A DNA stretch of 64,000 bases from Streptomyces sp. AP-93 (GCF_022808175.1 NZ_JALGBX010000019.1:1-64000); one strand, 5' to 3'; positions 24,871-33,984 are shown, counted from the first letter of the stretch. Numbers and translations are program-made. Notes: a model not told the origin generated them from the letters alone.

Positions 24871-26697
24871 TCAGGACTGGTAGAGGGCCGCCACCTCCTT
24901 GGCATAGGCCTTCTCTATGGCCCGCCGCTTCAGCTTCAGCGAGGGCGTCAGCAGCCCCCGCTCCTCGGTGAACTGCTCGCCCAGGATGCGGAACGTGCGG
25001 ATCGACTCGGCCTGGGAGACCAGGGTGTTCGCCGCCACCACCGACCGCCGGACCTCCGCCGCCAGATCGGGGTCGAGCACCAGCTCCGCCGCCGTCGGCA
25101 CCCGGGGGCGGCCGCGCATCGCCATCCAGTGCGCGACCCCCTCCATGTCCAGGGTGAGCAGGGCCGCGATGTACGGCCGGTCGTTGCCCACCAGGACGCA
25201 CTGGGAGACGAGCGGGTGCGAGCGGACCCGCTCCTCCAGGGCGGCCGGGGCGACGCTCTTGCCGTTGGAGGTCACCAGGATCTCCTTCTTGCGCCCCGTG
25301 ATCGTGAGGTACCCGTCCGCGTCGAGACGCCCCAGGTCCCCCGTGGCCAGCCAGCCGTCCCGCAGGACGGCCTCCGTGGCCTGCGGGTCGTTCAGGTACC
25401 CGGAGAAGACGTGGGCGCCGTACAGCCAGATCTCCCCGTCCTCGGCGATGTGCACCGTACCGCCGGGGATCGGCCGCCCGACGGTGCCGTACTTGGTGGC
25501 CCCGGGCGGGTTCGCGGTGGCCGCCGCGCAGGACTCGGTGAGCCCGTAGCCCTCGAAGACCGTCACCCCGGCGCCGTCGAAGAACAGCCCCAGCCGGCGC
25601 GACATCGCGGAACCGCCCGACATGGCGTACCGCACCCGGCCGCCCAGCGCCTCGCGGACCTTCCCGTACACCAGCTTCTCGAAGAGCTGGTGCTCCATGC
25701 GCAGCTTCGCCGAGGGCCCGGGCCCGGCGCCGAAGGCCTTCTGCTCGCGCGCCTCCGCGTACCGTACGGCCGTCTCCACCGCCCGGTCGAAGGGCCCCGT
25801 CCGGCCCTCTGTCTCGGCCTTGCGGCGGGCGGCGGCGAAGACCTTCTCGAAGACGTACGGCACCCCGAGCACGAACGTCGGCCGGAACGCGGCGAGGTCC
25901 GGCAGCAGCTCGGCCGCCGCCAGCACCGGCTGGTGCCCGAGCTTCACCCGGGCGCGGACGGCCGCCACCTCCACCATCCGCCCGAAGACGTGGGCGAGCG
26001 GCAGGAACAGCAGGGTGGACGGCTGCTCGCCGGGCCCGGCCTGGAAGACGGACTCCCACCGGGTCACCATCGTGTCGGCCTCGAACATGAAATTGCCGTG
26101 GGTCAGCACACAGCCCTTGGGACGGCCCGTGGTCCCCGAGGTGTAGATGACGGTGGCCGTCGCGTCGGGCGTCACGGCGCTCCGGTGGCGGTGCACGACG
26201 TCCTCGGCGACCTGGAGCCCGTCCGCGACGAGCCCGTCCACGGCGCCCGCGTCCAGCTGCCACAGCCGGCGCAGCATCGGCAGCCGCTCGATCACCGACC
26301 CGACGGTCATGGCCTGGTCCTCGTCCTCCACCACACAGGCCGTGCACTCGGCGTCGTAGAGGATCCAGTGCACCTGCTCGGCGGAGGACGAGGGATAGAC
26401 GGGCACCGGCTGGGCGCCGATCGCCCACAGGGCGAAGTCGAAGAGCGTCCACTCGTACCGGGTACGGGACATGATCGCGACCCGGTCCCCGAAGCGGATG
26501 CCCTGCGCCAGCAGCCCCTTGGCGAGCCCGAGCACCTCGGAGGCCAGCTCGCCCGAGGTCACGTCCCCCCAGACCCCGCCCGACTTGCGGCCGAGCACGA
26601 CCCGGCCGGGGTCCTCGCGCGCGTGCAGGAAGACGGCATCGGCCAGACCGCCGACGGGTGAGCCCGTGACGACCGGCGGGACGGTGATCTCGTGCAA
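24871..26697 (-). CDS. Long-chain-fatty-acid--CoA ligase (AMP-forming)
   Basis: A 608-residue ANL-superfamily ligase. The AMP-binding P-loop is ATVIYTSGTTGRPKGCVLTH, the A5-type motif is FEGYGLTESCAA, the hinge/A8 region is GDLGRLDADGYLTITGRKKEILVTSNGK and the C-terminal catalytic Lys lies in PSLKLKRRAIEKAY. It activates acids as acyl-AMP then acyl-CoA, FadD15-type. The start is a TTG at 26697, supported by GAGGAG six bases upstream and the N-terminus HEITVPPVV; no better start is nearby. It is 131 bases upstream of the ABC operon, so the two may be co-regulated. Confidence 0.92.
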   Translation of the reverse strand: MHEITVPPVVTGSPVGGLADAVFLHAREDPGRVVLGRKSGGVWGDVTSGELASEVLGLAKGLLAQGIRFGDRVAIMSRTRYEWTLFDFALWAIGAQPVPVYPSSSAEQVHWILYDAECTACVVEDEDQAMTVGSVIERLPMLRRLWQLDAGAVDGLVADGLQVAEDVVHRHRSAVTPDATATVIYTSGTTGRPKGCVLTHGNFMFEADTMVTRWESVFQAGPGEQPSTLLFLPLAHVFGRMVEVAAVRARVKLGHQPVLAAAELLPDLAAFRPTFVLGVPYVFEKVFAAARRKAETEGRTGPFDRAVETAVRYAEAREQKAFGAGPGPSAKLRMEHQLFEKLVYGKVREALGGRVRYAMSGGSAMSRRLGLFFDGAGVTVFEGYGLTESCAAATANPPGATKYGTVGRPIPGGTVHIAEDGEIWLYGAHVFSGYLNDPQATEAVLRDGWLATGDLGRLDADGYLTITGRKKEILVTSNGKSVAPAALEERVRSHPLVSQCVLVGNDRPYIAALLTLDMEGVAHWMAMRGRPRVPTAAELVLDPDLAAEVRRSVVAANTLVSQAESIRTFRILGEQFTEERGLLTPSLKLKRRAIEKAYAKEVAALYQS

Positions 26698-26892
26698 GGC
26701 CCGCTCCTCTCCGTACGGCGCGGCGACGCTATCCCACGCCTACCCGAGGGTGATCAGGGAAGGAAGACCTCCACAAGACCTCCCCAGCGGCGTGCCCGGG
26801 GCGTGCCCTGGGCGTGCCCCGGGCAGTGACCACGGAGAGGCCCCCCGGGGGCTCTGCTTCGGCTTCGGCTCCGGCTGTGCGGGCCCCGCCCC

Positions 26893-27768
26893 CTACGCGG
26901 CGCGCGTCAGCCGGTCCGCGCCCGACAGGATCGCCGCGGCCAGGGCCTCCGCCGCGGCGGAGCCGCGGGCACCCCGCAGCAGTGCGAACTCCACCGTCCC
27001 GAGGTCCGGCAGGCCGCCCACCCGGACCAGCCCCGGCGGGATCAGTCCGCGCGTATGGGCCATCACGCCCAGCCCCGCCCGCGCCGCCGCGATCAGGCCG
27101 CTCAGGCTGCCGCTCGTACAGGCGATCCGCCACGGCCGCCCGTCCGCCTGCAAGACGTCCAGCGCCCGCGCCCGCGTGATCCCCGGCGGCGGGAAGACGA
27201 TCAGCGGCACCGGCCGGTCCGGGTCCACCCGCAGCCCCTCCGCCCCGATCCACACCATCCGGTCCCGCCACACCAGCCGGCCCCGCTCGTCGCCGTCCCC
27301 GCGCCGCTTGGCGAGTACGAGGTCCAGCCGCCCCGCGTCCAGCCGCTCGTGCAGGGTCCCCGACAGCTCCACGGACAGCTCCAGCTCCACCTCGGGGTGC
27401 TCGTGTCGGAAGGCCTCCAGGATCTCCGGCAGCCGGGTCAGCACGAAGTCCTCCGAGGCGCCGAAGCGCAGCCGGCCCCGGATCCGCGTCCCCGCGAAGA
27501 AGGCCGCCGCGCGCTCGTTCGTCTCCAGGATCGAGCGGGCGAAACCGAGCAGCGCCTCGCCGTCCTCGGTGAGTTCCACGCTGTGTGTGTCGCGCAGGAA
27601 GAGGGGCCGGCCCGTGGCCTCCTCCAGCCGGCGCACGTGCTGGCTGACGGTGGACTGGCGGACGCCGAGCCGGGCGGCGGCCTGCGTGAAGCTCAGGGTC
27701 TGGGCGACGGTGAGGAAGGTGCGCAGCTGAACGGAGTCGTACACGCCGCCCACCCTACTCCCGCTCAT
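26893..27768 (-). CDS. LysR-family transcriptional regulator
   Basis: A 291-residue regulator: winged HTH LRTFLTVAQTLSFTQAAARLGVRQSTVSQHVRRLEEATGRPLFLRD, then a type 2 periplasmic-binding effector domain (RGRLRFGASEDFVLTRLPEIL). I chose ATG at 27768; a GTG at 27744 is also possible. It diverges from the SBF transporter gene with 164 bases between, the usual LysR arrangement, so it probably controls that transporter. The co-inducer is unknown. Confidence 0.92.
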   Translation of the reverse strand: MSGSRVGGVYDSVQLRTFLTVAQTLSFTQAAARLGVRQSTVSQHVRRLEEATGRPLFLRDTHSVELTEDGEALLGFARSILETNERAAAFFAGTRIRGRLRFGASEDFVLTRLPEILEAFRHEHPEVELELSVELSGTLHERLDAGRLDLVLAKRRGDGDERGRLVWRDRMVWIGAEGLRVDPDRPVPLIVFPPPGITRARALDVLQADGRPWRIACTSGSLSGLIAAARAGLGVMAHTRGLIPPGLVRVGGLPDLGTVEFALLRGARGSAAAEALAAAILSGADRLTRAA

Positions 27769-27932
27769 CACGTTCCGTGATGACAGTGAGAGCGGTGTAC
27801 GGGTTTCCCGATCACCGTCGTACCCCGAAGATGAGATGAAAGGGGCTCTGACCCGCACCACGCCACACCGTCGCACCCGCCCCGCCCGGCCCCGCCGGCC
27901 CGCCCGCCCCGCCCTCCCGCCGACCTCAGCAA

Positions 27933-29039
27933 GTGAGCATCCGCATGCGCCGCCCGCACCTCCCCGCCCGGCTCCCCGTGGACCCGTTCATCACGGGTCT
28001 GCTCGCCACCGTCGGCCTCGCCGCCCTGCTGCCCGCCCGCGGCGCGGCCGCCTCCGTGGCCGAGGCCGCCTCCACCGCGGCGGTGGCCCTGCTCTTCTTC
28101 CTCTACGGCGCCCGGCTCTCCACCCGCGAAGCCCTCGACGGCATGCGCCACTGGCGGCTCCACCTCACCGTGCTCGCCTCCACCTTCCTCCTCTTCCCCC
28201 TCCTGGGCCTCGCCGCGCACGCCCTGGTCCCCACCGTCCTCACGCCGCCCCTCTACAGCGGCCTGCTCTTCCTCTGCCTGGTGCCCTCCACCATCCAGTC
28301 CTCCATCGCCTTCACCTCGATCGCCCGCGGCAACGTCCCCGCCGCGATCTGCGCGGGCTCCTTCTCCAGCCTCATCGGCATCTTCCTGACGCCCCTCCTC
28401 GCCGCCGGCCTGCTCGGCAACAGCGCGGGCGGCTTCTCTCCCGACTCGCTGCTGAAGATCGTCCTCCAGCTGCTCCTGCCCTTCCTCCTCGGCCAGGCCC
28501 TGCGCCCCTGGGTCGGCGGCTTCCTCGTCCGCAACAGATCAGTCCTCGGCCGCGTCGACCGCGGCTCGATCCTGCTCGTCGTCTACACCGCCTTCAGCGC
28601 GGGCATGGTTGCCGGGATCTGGCGCCAGGTCAGCCTGCCGCGACTCGGCGGGCTGATGGCCGTGGAGGCGGTCATCCTCGCCGTGATGCTGGCCGCCACC
28701 TGGTACGGGGCCAAGCGCCTCGGCTTCACCCGCGAGGACCGGATCGCCATCCAGTTCGCGGGGTCGAAGAAGAGCCTGGCCGCCGGACTCCCCATGGCCA
28801 GCGTGCTGTTCGGCGCCCAGGCGAGCCTCGCCGTGCTGCCGCTGATGCTCTTCCACCAGATGCAGCTGATGGTCTGCGCGATACTGGCCCGCCGCCGCGC
28901 GCGCGACCCCCGGGCTCCGCAGGAGCAGCAGGCTCCACAGAACCCGCAGGACCAGCAGGCTCCACAGGACCCGCACGCCACGCCGAACCCGCAGGACCCG
29001 CGCGCCACGCCGAACCCGCAGGCCACGCACGCCACGTAG
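27933..29039 (+). CDS. Bile acid:sodium symporter family (SBF/YfeH-type) transporter
   Basis: A 368-residue membrane protein with about nine to ten helices and the family features VALLFFLYGARLSTREAL, FLCLVPSTIQSSIAFTSIARGNVPAAICAGSFSSLIGIFLTP and FAGSKKSLAAGLPMA. This YfeH/Rch1-like branch exports or imports organic anions. The C-terminal ~45 residues are a hydrophilic Pro/Gln repeat (QAPQNPQDQQAPQDP, then ATPNPQ units) not found in the core family. The start is GTG 27933 or ATG 27945, without a clear ribosome binding site at either. It is divergent from the LysR regulator. Confidence 0.88.
   Translation: MSIRMRRPHLPARLPVDPFITGLLATVGLAALLPARGAAASVAEAASTAAVALLFFLYGARLSTREALDGMRHWRLHLTVLASTFLLFPLLGLAAHALVPTVLTPPLYSGLLFLCLVPSTIQSSIAFTSIARGNVPAAICAGSFSSLIGIFLTPLLAAGLLGNSAGGFSPDSLLKIVLQLLLPFLLGQALRPWVGGFLVRNRSVLGRVDRGSILLVVYTAFSAGMVAGIWRQVSLPRLGGLMAVEAVILAVMLAATWYGAKRLGFTREDRIAIQFAGSKKSLAAGLPMASVLFGAQASLAVLPLMLFHQMQLMVCAILARRRARDPRAPQEQQAPQNPQDQQAPQDPHATPNPQDPRATPNPQATHAT
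28915..29037 (+). repeat. Coding tandem repeats at the SBF C-terminus
   Basis: Imperfect repeats of CAGGCTCCACAG-AACCCGCAGGAC and CGCCACGCCGAACCCGCAG encode a Pro/Gln-rich tail, probably grown by slippage. Confidence 0.7.
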
Positions 29040-29123
29040 CGGCCCGAACTCGCCGCCGGGCATGTGGCGGAGGTCTCGCACACCCCCCAACACCCGGTCC
29101 CGCAGGCCCGGTAACGTGCGGCG

Positions 29124-29555
29124 GTGACCTGGATACGCCCGCTCTCCGCCCACGCCCCGCGCCCCTGCACCCTGGTGGTCTGCCGGGGCTGCTGCTGCGG
29201 CGACCCCCGCAAGAACCCCGGCACCGACCACGCGGGACAGCTCGCCCGGCTGCTCGAGGCCGCGGCGGCCTCCGACGGGCGGCTGGCCGTCCGTACGAGC
29301 GACTGCCTCGGCCCCTGCGCGCAGGCCAACGTCATCGTGGTCCAGCCCACCACGGAGGCCCGCCGCCGGGGCGCCCGCGCGGTCTGGTTCGGCTGGGCCC
29401 TGGACGACACCGCCACCGACGAGGTCATCGCCTGGGCCGAAGCGGGCGGCCCCGGGGCCGCCCCGCTCCCCGCCACCCTCGATCTCCACCGCATCGACCC
29501 CCCGGATCCGAAGCCGGCCGAGCCCGCCTCCCGACGCGGCCGCCGCAAGCGCTGA
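29124..29555 (+). CDS. (2Fe-2S) ferredoxin domain protein
   Basis: A 143-residue protein of the thioredoxin-like 2Fe-2S ferredoxin group. Cysteines are in VVCRGCCCGDPRKNPG (Cys20, 23-25) and SDCLGPCAQANVIVVQP (Cys61, Cys65), the latter being the typical second ligand pair. The C-terminus is basic (SRRGRRKR). The start is GTG at 29124. It probably transfers electrons or carries a cluster for an unidentified partner. It follows the SBF gene by 84 bases. Confidence 0.85.
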   Translation: MTWIRPLSAHAPRPCTLVVCRGCCCGDPRKNPGTDHAGQLARLLEAAAASDGRLAVRTSDCLGPCAQANVIVVQPTTEARRRGARAVWFGWALDDTATDEVIAWAEAGGPGAAPLPATLDLHRIDPPDPKPAEPASRRGRRKR

Positions 29556-29674
29556 TCGGGTCGGCGTAAGGACGGCGGGGGTGCGGGGGCGGAAGACGTT
29601 AGAGCGAGGAAATGTCCGGTTCTTCTAGGTTCTGGGTGTCAGCCGAACAACCCCGAACCACAAGGAGCCCCCCC

Positions 29675-29950
29675 ATGAAGCTCAACAAGCGCATCGCCGC
29701 CGTCTCCGCCGCCGCCCTGCTCGGCACGCTCGCCCTCGGCGGTGCCGCCCACGCCGCGGACAACGGAGGCGGCACCGCCGACGGCAGCGGAGACTCCTCG
29801 TACAGCCGGACGATCGAGGCCCCGCCGGGCACCCCGCACGTGGCCGCCGAGAAGGTCCGGCCCGCGTCGAAGGAGAACGCGTACAGCCAGACCATCGAGG
29901 CCCCGGCGGGCACCGAGCACACCGGTGCGGGGGTCATGGCCGGCAAGTGA
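29675..29950 (+). CDS. Small secreted protein with duplicated YSxTIEAPxGT motif
   Basis: A 91-residue protein with a Sec signal peptide (MKLNKRIAAVSAAALLGTLALGGAAHA, cleavage after AHA) and a mature part of about 64 residues holding two copies of a motif: SSYSRTIEAPPGTPH and NAYSQTIEAPAGTEH. AAGGAG precedes the ATG by eight bases. No cysteines and no known domain. Function is unknown; it is predicted to be extracellular. Confidence 0.8.
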   Translation: MKLNKRIAAVSAAALLGTLALGGAAHAADNGGGTADGSGDSSYSRTIEAPPGTPHVAAEKVRPASKENAYSQTIEAPAGTEHTGAGVMAGK

Positions 29951-30038
29951 CCGGTGCGGGGCAGAGGCGGGGTCGCGAGTGACCGCCCCACCCCTGCCCC
30001 GCGGACCCCGCCCCGCGGGGCAGGCCCGCACCCGCGGC

Positions 30039-30872
30039 TCACGCCGTCAGGTCGATCCGTTCCTCGCCCGCGTAGATGTTCATGTCCCCGCCCCGCAGGA
30101 ACCCGACCAGCGTCAGCCCCGACTCCAGCGCCAGGTCCACCGCGAGCGACGACGGAGCGGATACGGCCGCCAGCACGGGGATGCCCGCCATCACGGCCTT
30201 CTGCGCCAGCTCGAAGGAAGCCCGCCCCGACACCAGCAGCACCGCGCCCGCCAGCGGCAGCCGCCCGGCTTGCAGCGCCCGCCCGACGATCTTGTCCACC
30301 GCGTTGTGCCGGCCCACGTCCTCCCGTACGTCGATCAGCTCGCCCCCCGCCGAGAACAGCCCGGCGCCGTGCAGGGCGCCCGTGCGCTCGAAGACCTTCT
30401 GCTCCGCGCGCAGCCGGTCCGGCAGCTCCCCGAGGACCCGCGCGCTCACCCGTACGGGATCGTCCGCGAGCCCCGGGAACCGGGTCGCGGTCCGCACCGC
30501 GTCCAGGCTGGCCTTCCCGCACAGGCCGCACGAGGAGGTGGTGTAGACGTTCCGCTCCAGCGTGATGTCCGGCACCGGAACTCCGGCGGCGAGCTGGACG
30601 TTCACCACGTTGTAGGTGTTCGTTCCGTCCTCGGCGGCGCCCTCGCAGTAGGTCACGGCCCGGATGTCCGAGGCCGAGGCGAGCACTCCCTCGCTGGCCA
30701 GGAAGCCCACGGCCAGCGCGAAGTCGTCACCCGGGGTGCGCATCGTGATGGCCAGCGGCTTGCCGTTCAGCCGTATCTCCAGCGGCTCTTCGGTGACCAG
30801 CGTGTCCGCCCGGGCCCCCGCCACGCCGCCCCGGATCCGGACGACGCGACGGCGTTCGGTGACCCGTCCCAT
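30039..30872 (-). CDS. fdhD: Formate dehydrogenase accessory sulfurtransferase FdhD
   Basis: A 277-residue FdhD. It transfers sulfur from a cysteine desulfurase to the molybdenum cofactor of formate dehydrogenase. The sulfur-carrying Cys pair is in TTSSCGLCGKASL, and FERTGALHGAGLFSAGGELIDVREDVGRHNAVDKIVG and LLVSGRASFELAQKAVMAGIPVLAAVSAPSS are family signatures. I chose ATG at 30872 (MGRVTERRRVVRI) rather than the upstream in-frame ATG at 30920. It is divergent from fabH; no formate dehydrogenase structural gene is in the window. Confidence 0.95.
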   Translation of the reverse strand: MGRVTERRRVVRIRGGVAGARADTLVTEEPLEIRLNGKPLAITMRTPGDDFALAVGFLASEGVLASASDIRAVTYCEGAAEDGTNTYNVVNVQLAAGVPVPDITLERNVYTTSSCGLCGKASLDAVRTATRFPGLADDPVRVSARVLGELPDRLRAEQKVFERTGALHGAGLFSAGGELIDVREDVGRHNAVDKIVGRALQAGRLPLAGAVLLVSGRASFELAQKAVMAGIPVLAAVSAPSSLAVDLALESGLTLVGFLRGGDMNIYAGEERIDLTA

Positions 30873-31076
30873 GTGATCAGCCCACCCGTTCTGTTCTTGC
30901 CGTACGCCTGGAACACCCATTCTCCAGGATCGGCTCCGGGCCCCTCCCCGGCTGGAGGACCCTCGGGAAGCTCCAAATTCCGGGCACTGAATCCTGTCGG
31001 GTCACGCGCCCTTGTACCCATCAGTAGCAGGCAAAGCTGGTAAATCCTGACTGCCTTACAAGGGGGGACCCCGCCC

Positions 31077-32018
31077 ATGACCGGTTCACGCGTGGTGGCG
31101 CTAGGGCACTACCAACCCTCGAAGGTGATCACCAACGAGGACCTCGCCGCCATGGTGGACACCAACGACGAGTGGATCCGCTCCCGCGTCGGGATCAAGA
31201 CCCGGCACATGGCCGGACCCGACGAGCCGGTCGACGAGCTGGCCTACCAGGCCGCGGGCAAGGCGCTCGCGAGCGCCGGTCTGACCCCGGACGACATCGA
31301 CCTCGTCCTCGTCGCCACCTCCACCGCGATCGACCGTTCCCCCAACATGGCCGCCCGCGTCGCGGCCAAGCTCGGGATGGGCTCCAGCCCCGCCGTGATG
31401 GACATCAACGTCGTCTGCTCGGGCTTCACCCACGCCCTGGCCACCGCCGACCACGCGATCCGGGCCGGCGCCGCCACCCGGGCGCTGGTCATCGGGGCCG
31501 ACAAGATGACCGAGATCACCGACTGGAGCGACCGCACCACCTGTGTCCTGACCGGTGACGGCGCCGGCGCGGCCGTGGTCGAGGCCTGCGAGGAGCCCGG
31601 CATCGGCCCGGTCCTGTGGGGTTCGGTCCCCTCGATGGGCAACGCGGTCCGCATCGAGGGATCGCCGCCGGTCTTCGCCCAGGAGGGCCAGTCCGTCTAC
31701 CGCTGGACCACCAGCCAGCTCCCCCCGCTCGCCCGCAAGGTCTGCGAGAAGGCCGGGATCACCCCCGAGGACCTGGCCGCGGTCGTCCTCCACCAGGCGA
31801 ACCTGCGGATCATCGAGCCGCTGGCCGCGAAGATCGGCGCCGTCAACGCCGTCGTCGCCCGCGATGTGGTCGACTCCGGCAACACCTCGGCCGCCTCCAT
31901 CCCGATGGCCCTGTCCAAGCTGGTCGAGCGCGGCGAGATCCCCTCCGGGGCGCCCGTCCTCCTCTTCGGCTTCGGCGGCAACCTCTCCTACGCCGGCCAG
32001 GTCATCAGCTGCCCGTAA
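31077..32018 (+). CDS. fabH: Beta-ketoacyl-ACP synthase III family protein
   Basis: A 313-residue thiolase-fold enzyme. The catalytic triad is visible: C114 in DINVVCSGFTHAL, H239 in VVLHQANLRI and N269 in VVDSGNTSAASIP, ending LLFGFGGNLSYAGQVI. It condenses an acyl-CoA with malonyl-ACP to start fatty acid or related synthesis. It stands outside a fab cluster, so it may be a second, specialised KAS III. The start at 31077 follows AAGGGGGGA by about eight bases. Confidence 0.9.
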   Translation: MTGSRVVALGHYQPSKVITNEDLAAMVDTNDEWIRSRVGIKTRHMAGPDEPVDELAYQAAGKALASAGLTPDDIDLVLVATSTAIDRSPNMAARVAAKLGMGSSPAVMDINVVCSGFTHALATADHAIRAGAATRALVIGADKMTEITDWSDRTTCVLTGDGAGAAVVEACEEPGIGPVLWGSVPSMGNAVRIEGSPPVFAQEGQSVYRWTTSQLPPLARKVCEKAGITPEDLAAVVLHQANLRIIEPLAAKIGAVNAVVARDVVDSGNTSAASIPMALSKLVERGEIPSGAPVLLFGFGGNLSYAGQVISCP

Positions 32019-32285
32019 CACCCGGGCCCGAGCCCGCGGCGGTCCCCGTCGTGGGTTCGGCCGTGGGCCCGGCCGCGGTCCGGCCCACGACGGGGACGGT
32101 GCCGCGGGCCTCCGCGGTCGGCGTGGCCACGAGCACCAGAACCAGCGCGGTCAGTTCCCAGGCCGCGCCGATCCGCATGCCCGCCGCCAGTACGGGCACC
32201 ACCGCTGGTCGCCCAGGTGCCCGATGCCCTTCTTCACGCCCGCCGAGAAGGCGGCGATGCCCAGCAGGGCGGCACCCATCAGCAT
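32019..32285 (-). pseudogene. Possible frameshifted small membrane protein
   Basis: On the minus strand one frame reads MLMGAALLGIAAFSAGVKKGIGHLGDQRW from 32285, and a second frame continues with PVLAAGMRIGAAWELTALVLVLVATPTAEA. Together they would give a two-helix membrane protein with a single frameshift near 32205. Neither frame alone is long. This is a composition-based guess without a recognised family. Confidence 0.3.
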
Positions 32286-32416
32286 CCGGGAGTCCTCGGC
32301 GCTTCGCCGTGCGACCTGAGAGGTACGCCGATCCCGCCCGTCGGGCTGATGGATCGACGAGCGACGCGCCGGAGGATGGAACGACACAAACCGATGGCAA
32401 GAGGAGCACGCACCAC

Positions 32417-32878
32417 ATGAGGCGCAAAAGGGTCGTCCTGATCACTGCCGGGGTCGTCGCCGCCCTCGGGATCGCCGCGGCGGTCGCCGTGCCGGCCGCG
32501 AACGACTGGCTCGCGAACCGGCACCAGCAGACGAACTCCTACGCGACGGGCGCCGAGGCGAAGGCCGACCGCCCGTCCGTCCCGCGCTGGCTGGCGGACG
32601 ACGCGAAGTCGGTCTCGTACTCGATGAAGACCACGGGCGGCGAGCGCCTGCTGAAGGCGACCCTCCCGGGCGGCAAGCCCCCGGCCCGCTGCGAGGCGGT
32701 ACCGGCCTCGCAGGCCAAGGCGATACAGCTCCGGGCGGACTGGTTCCCGAAGGACGCCCAGGGCAAGGCGAGCCTGAGCTGCGGCACGTACTACGGCTAC
32801 ATGGACGGTGACACCTTCTACGCCTGGCAGCACAAGGACGACCTGGTGGCGGGCGAGCGCGCCAACGCCGCGCCCTAG
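32417..32878 (+). CDS. Membrane-anchored or secreted hypothetical protein
   Basis: A 153-residue protein: basic start MRRKR, one hydrophobic segment VVLITAGVVAALGIAAAVAVPAA, then a soluble region with two cysteines (ARCEAV and LSCGTYYGYM) and FYAWQHKDDLV. It is either anchored by an N-terminal helix or secreted. GAGGAG lies about 11 bases before the ATG at 32417. I do not recognise the family. Confidence 0.75.
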   Translation: MRRKRVVLITAGVVAALGIAAAVAVPAANDWLANRHQQTNSYATGAEAKADRPSVPRWLADDAKSVSYSMKTTGGERLLKATLPGGKPPARCEAVPASQAKAIQLRADWFPKDAQGKASLSCGTYYGYMDGDTFYAWQHKDDLVAGERANAAP

Positions 32879-33044
32879 GCCGCGAGACGCGACGTCTCGA
32901 CCGGGCCCGCGCGCCCGGCCCGGACATGCCCGCAGGTCAGCGCGGCGCGTCGGACTCGGGCCGGGTGAAATACCTGGTCGGAACCCCGCCGAACCTTTGC
33001 TATTGTTGTCCATGTCGCCGCGGGAAACCGGGGCCGACCACCTA

Positions 33045-33129
33045 GTCCGGGTGGCGGAATGGCAGACGCGCTAGCTTGAGGTGCTAGTGCCCTTTATCGG
33101 GCGTGGGGGTTCAAGTCCCCCCTCGGACA
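33045..33129 (+). tRNA. tRNA-Leu (anticodon GAG)
   Basis: A full class II cloverleaf: acceptor GTCCGGG (33045-33051) pairs with CTCGGAC (33122-33128), the anticodon arm CTAGC-TTGAGGT-GCTAG gives anticodon GAG, there is a long variable arm (TGCCCTTTATCGGGCG) and the T-arm GGGGG-TTCAAGT-CCCCC. The discriminator is A33129; CCA is not encoded. Confidence 0.95.
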
Positions 33130-33146
33130 CAGAGGTCAACCGACCA

Positions 33147-33193
33147 AATAGGGCCGGTCAAAGCGACGGAATGTCGTTTTGACCGGCCCTATT
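33147..33193 (+). terminator. Long hairpin downstream of tRNA-Leu
   Basis: AATAGGGCCGGTCAAA (33147-33162) pairs perfectly over 16 bp with TTTGACCGGCCCTATT (33178-33193); the loop has its own small stem GCGAC/GTCGT. It probably ends the tRNA transcript. Confidence 0.8.
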
Positions 33194-33208
33194 GTTGTGC
33201 GTGAACGT

Positions 33209-33250
33209 GATCTGGCCCCCTGCGAGTCGCAGGGGGCCAGATCTATTTTT
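33209..33250 (+). terminator. Second terminator with U-tract
   Basis: GATCTGGCCCCCTGC (33209-33223) and GCAGGGGGCCAGATC (33229-33243) form a 15-bp perfect stem followed by TATTTTT, a classical intrinsic terminator rare in this genome type. Confidence 0.85.
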
Positions 33251-33313
33251 CCTGGTCAGGCGGGGTGTGGGGGGTGGGGTGGATCAGCTGTCGGGGAGGT
33301 ATCCCTGAGGCGT

Positions 33314-33660
33314 TCAGTTCCGGGGGTTCCTGAGCGCGTGGCGGTTGGAGGGGCGGCGGCGGGCGGGTTGGCCGTCGAGTGGGAGGGTGGCGAGCCAGCT
33401 TTCGGTCTTGCGCTCGTTGGCGTGGGCGATCTGGAAGGCGAGGAGGAGGGACTGCGCGGCGATTTTGCGGATGCGGCGGGTGCGGCTGCGTTCGTCGCGT
33501 CCAAGGCTGCGGCGCTTGATGGGGCACGCGACGGTGGGGTGGGTGCCTGCGGCGGGGCAGAGCATCCGGCGTGCGCCGCGGTGATCGGGGGCGGCTTTGG
33601 GACGTAGGCGGAAGGCGGCGCGGGTGTTGACACGTGCGCGCCACGTGGTCTTGTCGATCA
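33314..33660 (-). pseudogene. C-terminal fragment of a transposase
   Basis: The minus-strand frame reads ATWRARVNTRAAFRLRPKA-like sequence, then RRMLCPAAGTHPTVACPIKR and IRKIAAQSLLLAFQIAHANERKTESW, which resembles the C-terminal end of a Streptomyces transposase family distinct from IS5. There is no N-terminal half, and it abuts the IS5 fragment at about 33660, so it is a remnant. Family assignment is from memory of the CPAAG and QIAHANxRK patterns. Confidence 0.5.
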
Positions 33661-33984
33661 TCGACCGCGACGACCCAGTCGAGGTCTCCTTCGGCGTCGG
33701 CCTGGGCGAGCAGGGCGGTGAAGACCTTCTCCCAGGTGCCGTCCGCGGCCCACATCCGCAGCCGGTTGTGGGCGCCCTTCCACGACCCGAAGCGCTCGGG
33801 CAGATCCATCCACGGCGTCCCGGTGCGGTACTTGAACGCAATCGCGTCGATCACCTGCCGGTGATCCTGCCACCGACCTCCACGCCGAGGCGTCCGGTCC
33901 GGAAGCAAGGGCTCGATGCGGGCCCACTGGGCGTCAGTCAGCGACACACATCACCCAACGATCCGATGATCGGAAGGAAACGGC
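33661..33984 (-). mobile_element. Truncated IS5-family element (N-terminal transposase part)
   Basis: The minus-strand protein from 33947 (MSLTDAQWARIEPLLPDRT to DLDWVVAVD) is nearly identical to the first ~95 residues of the complete element at 38556-39452, and the outer end GCCGTTTCCTTCCGATCA matches its terminal repeat, followed by CTAG. Homology stops at about 33661, where unrelated transposase sequence begins, so the rest was deleted. Confidence 0.8.

Noticed and set aside
33243..33650. C-terminal part of the 234-codon IS frame
   Set aside because: After WVVAVD the frame becomes Pro/Arg/His-rich nonsense, where the real remnant is in another frame; treated as two fused transposase fragments.
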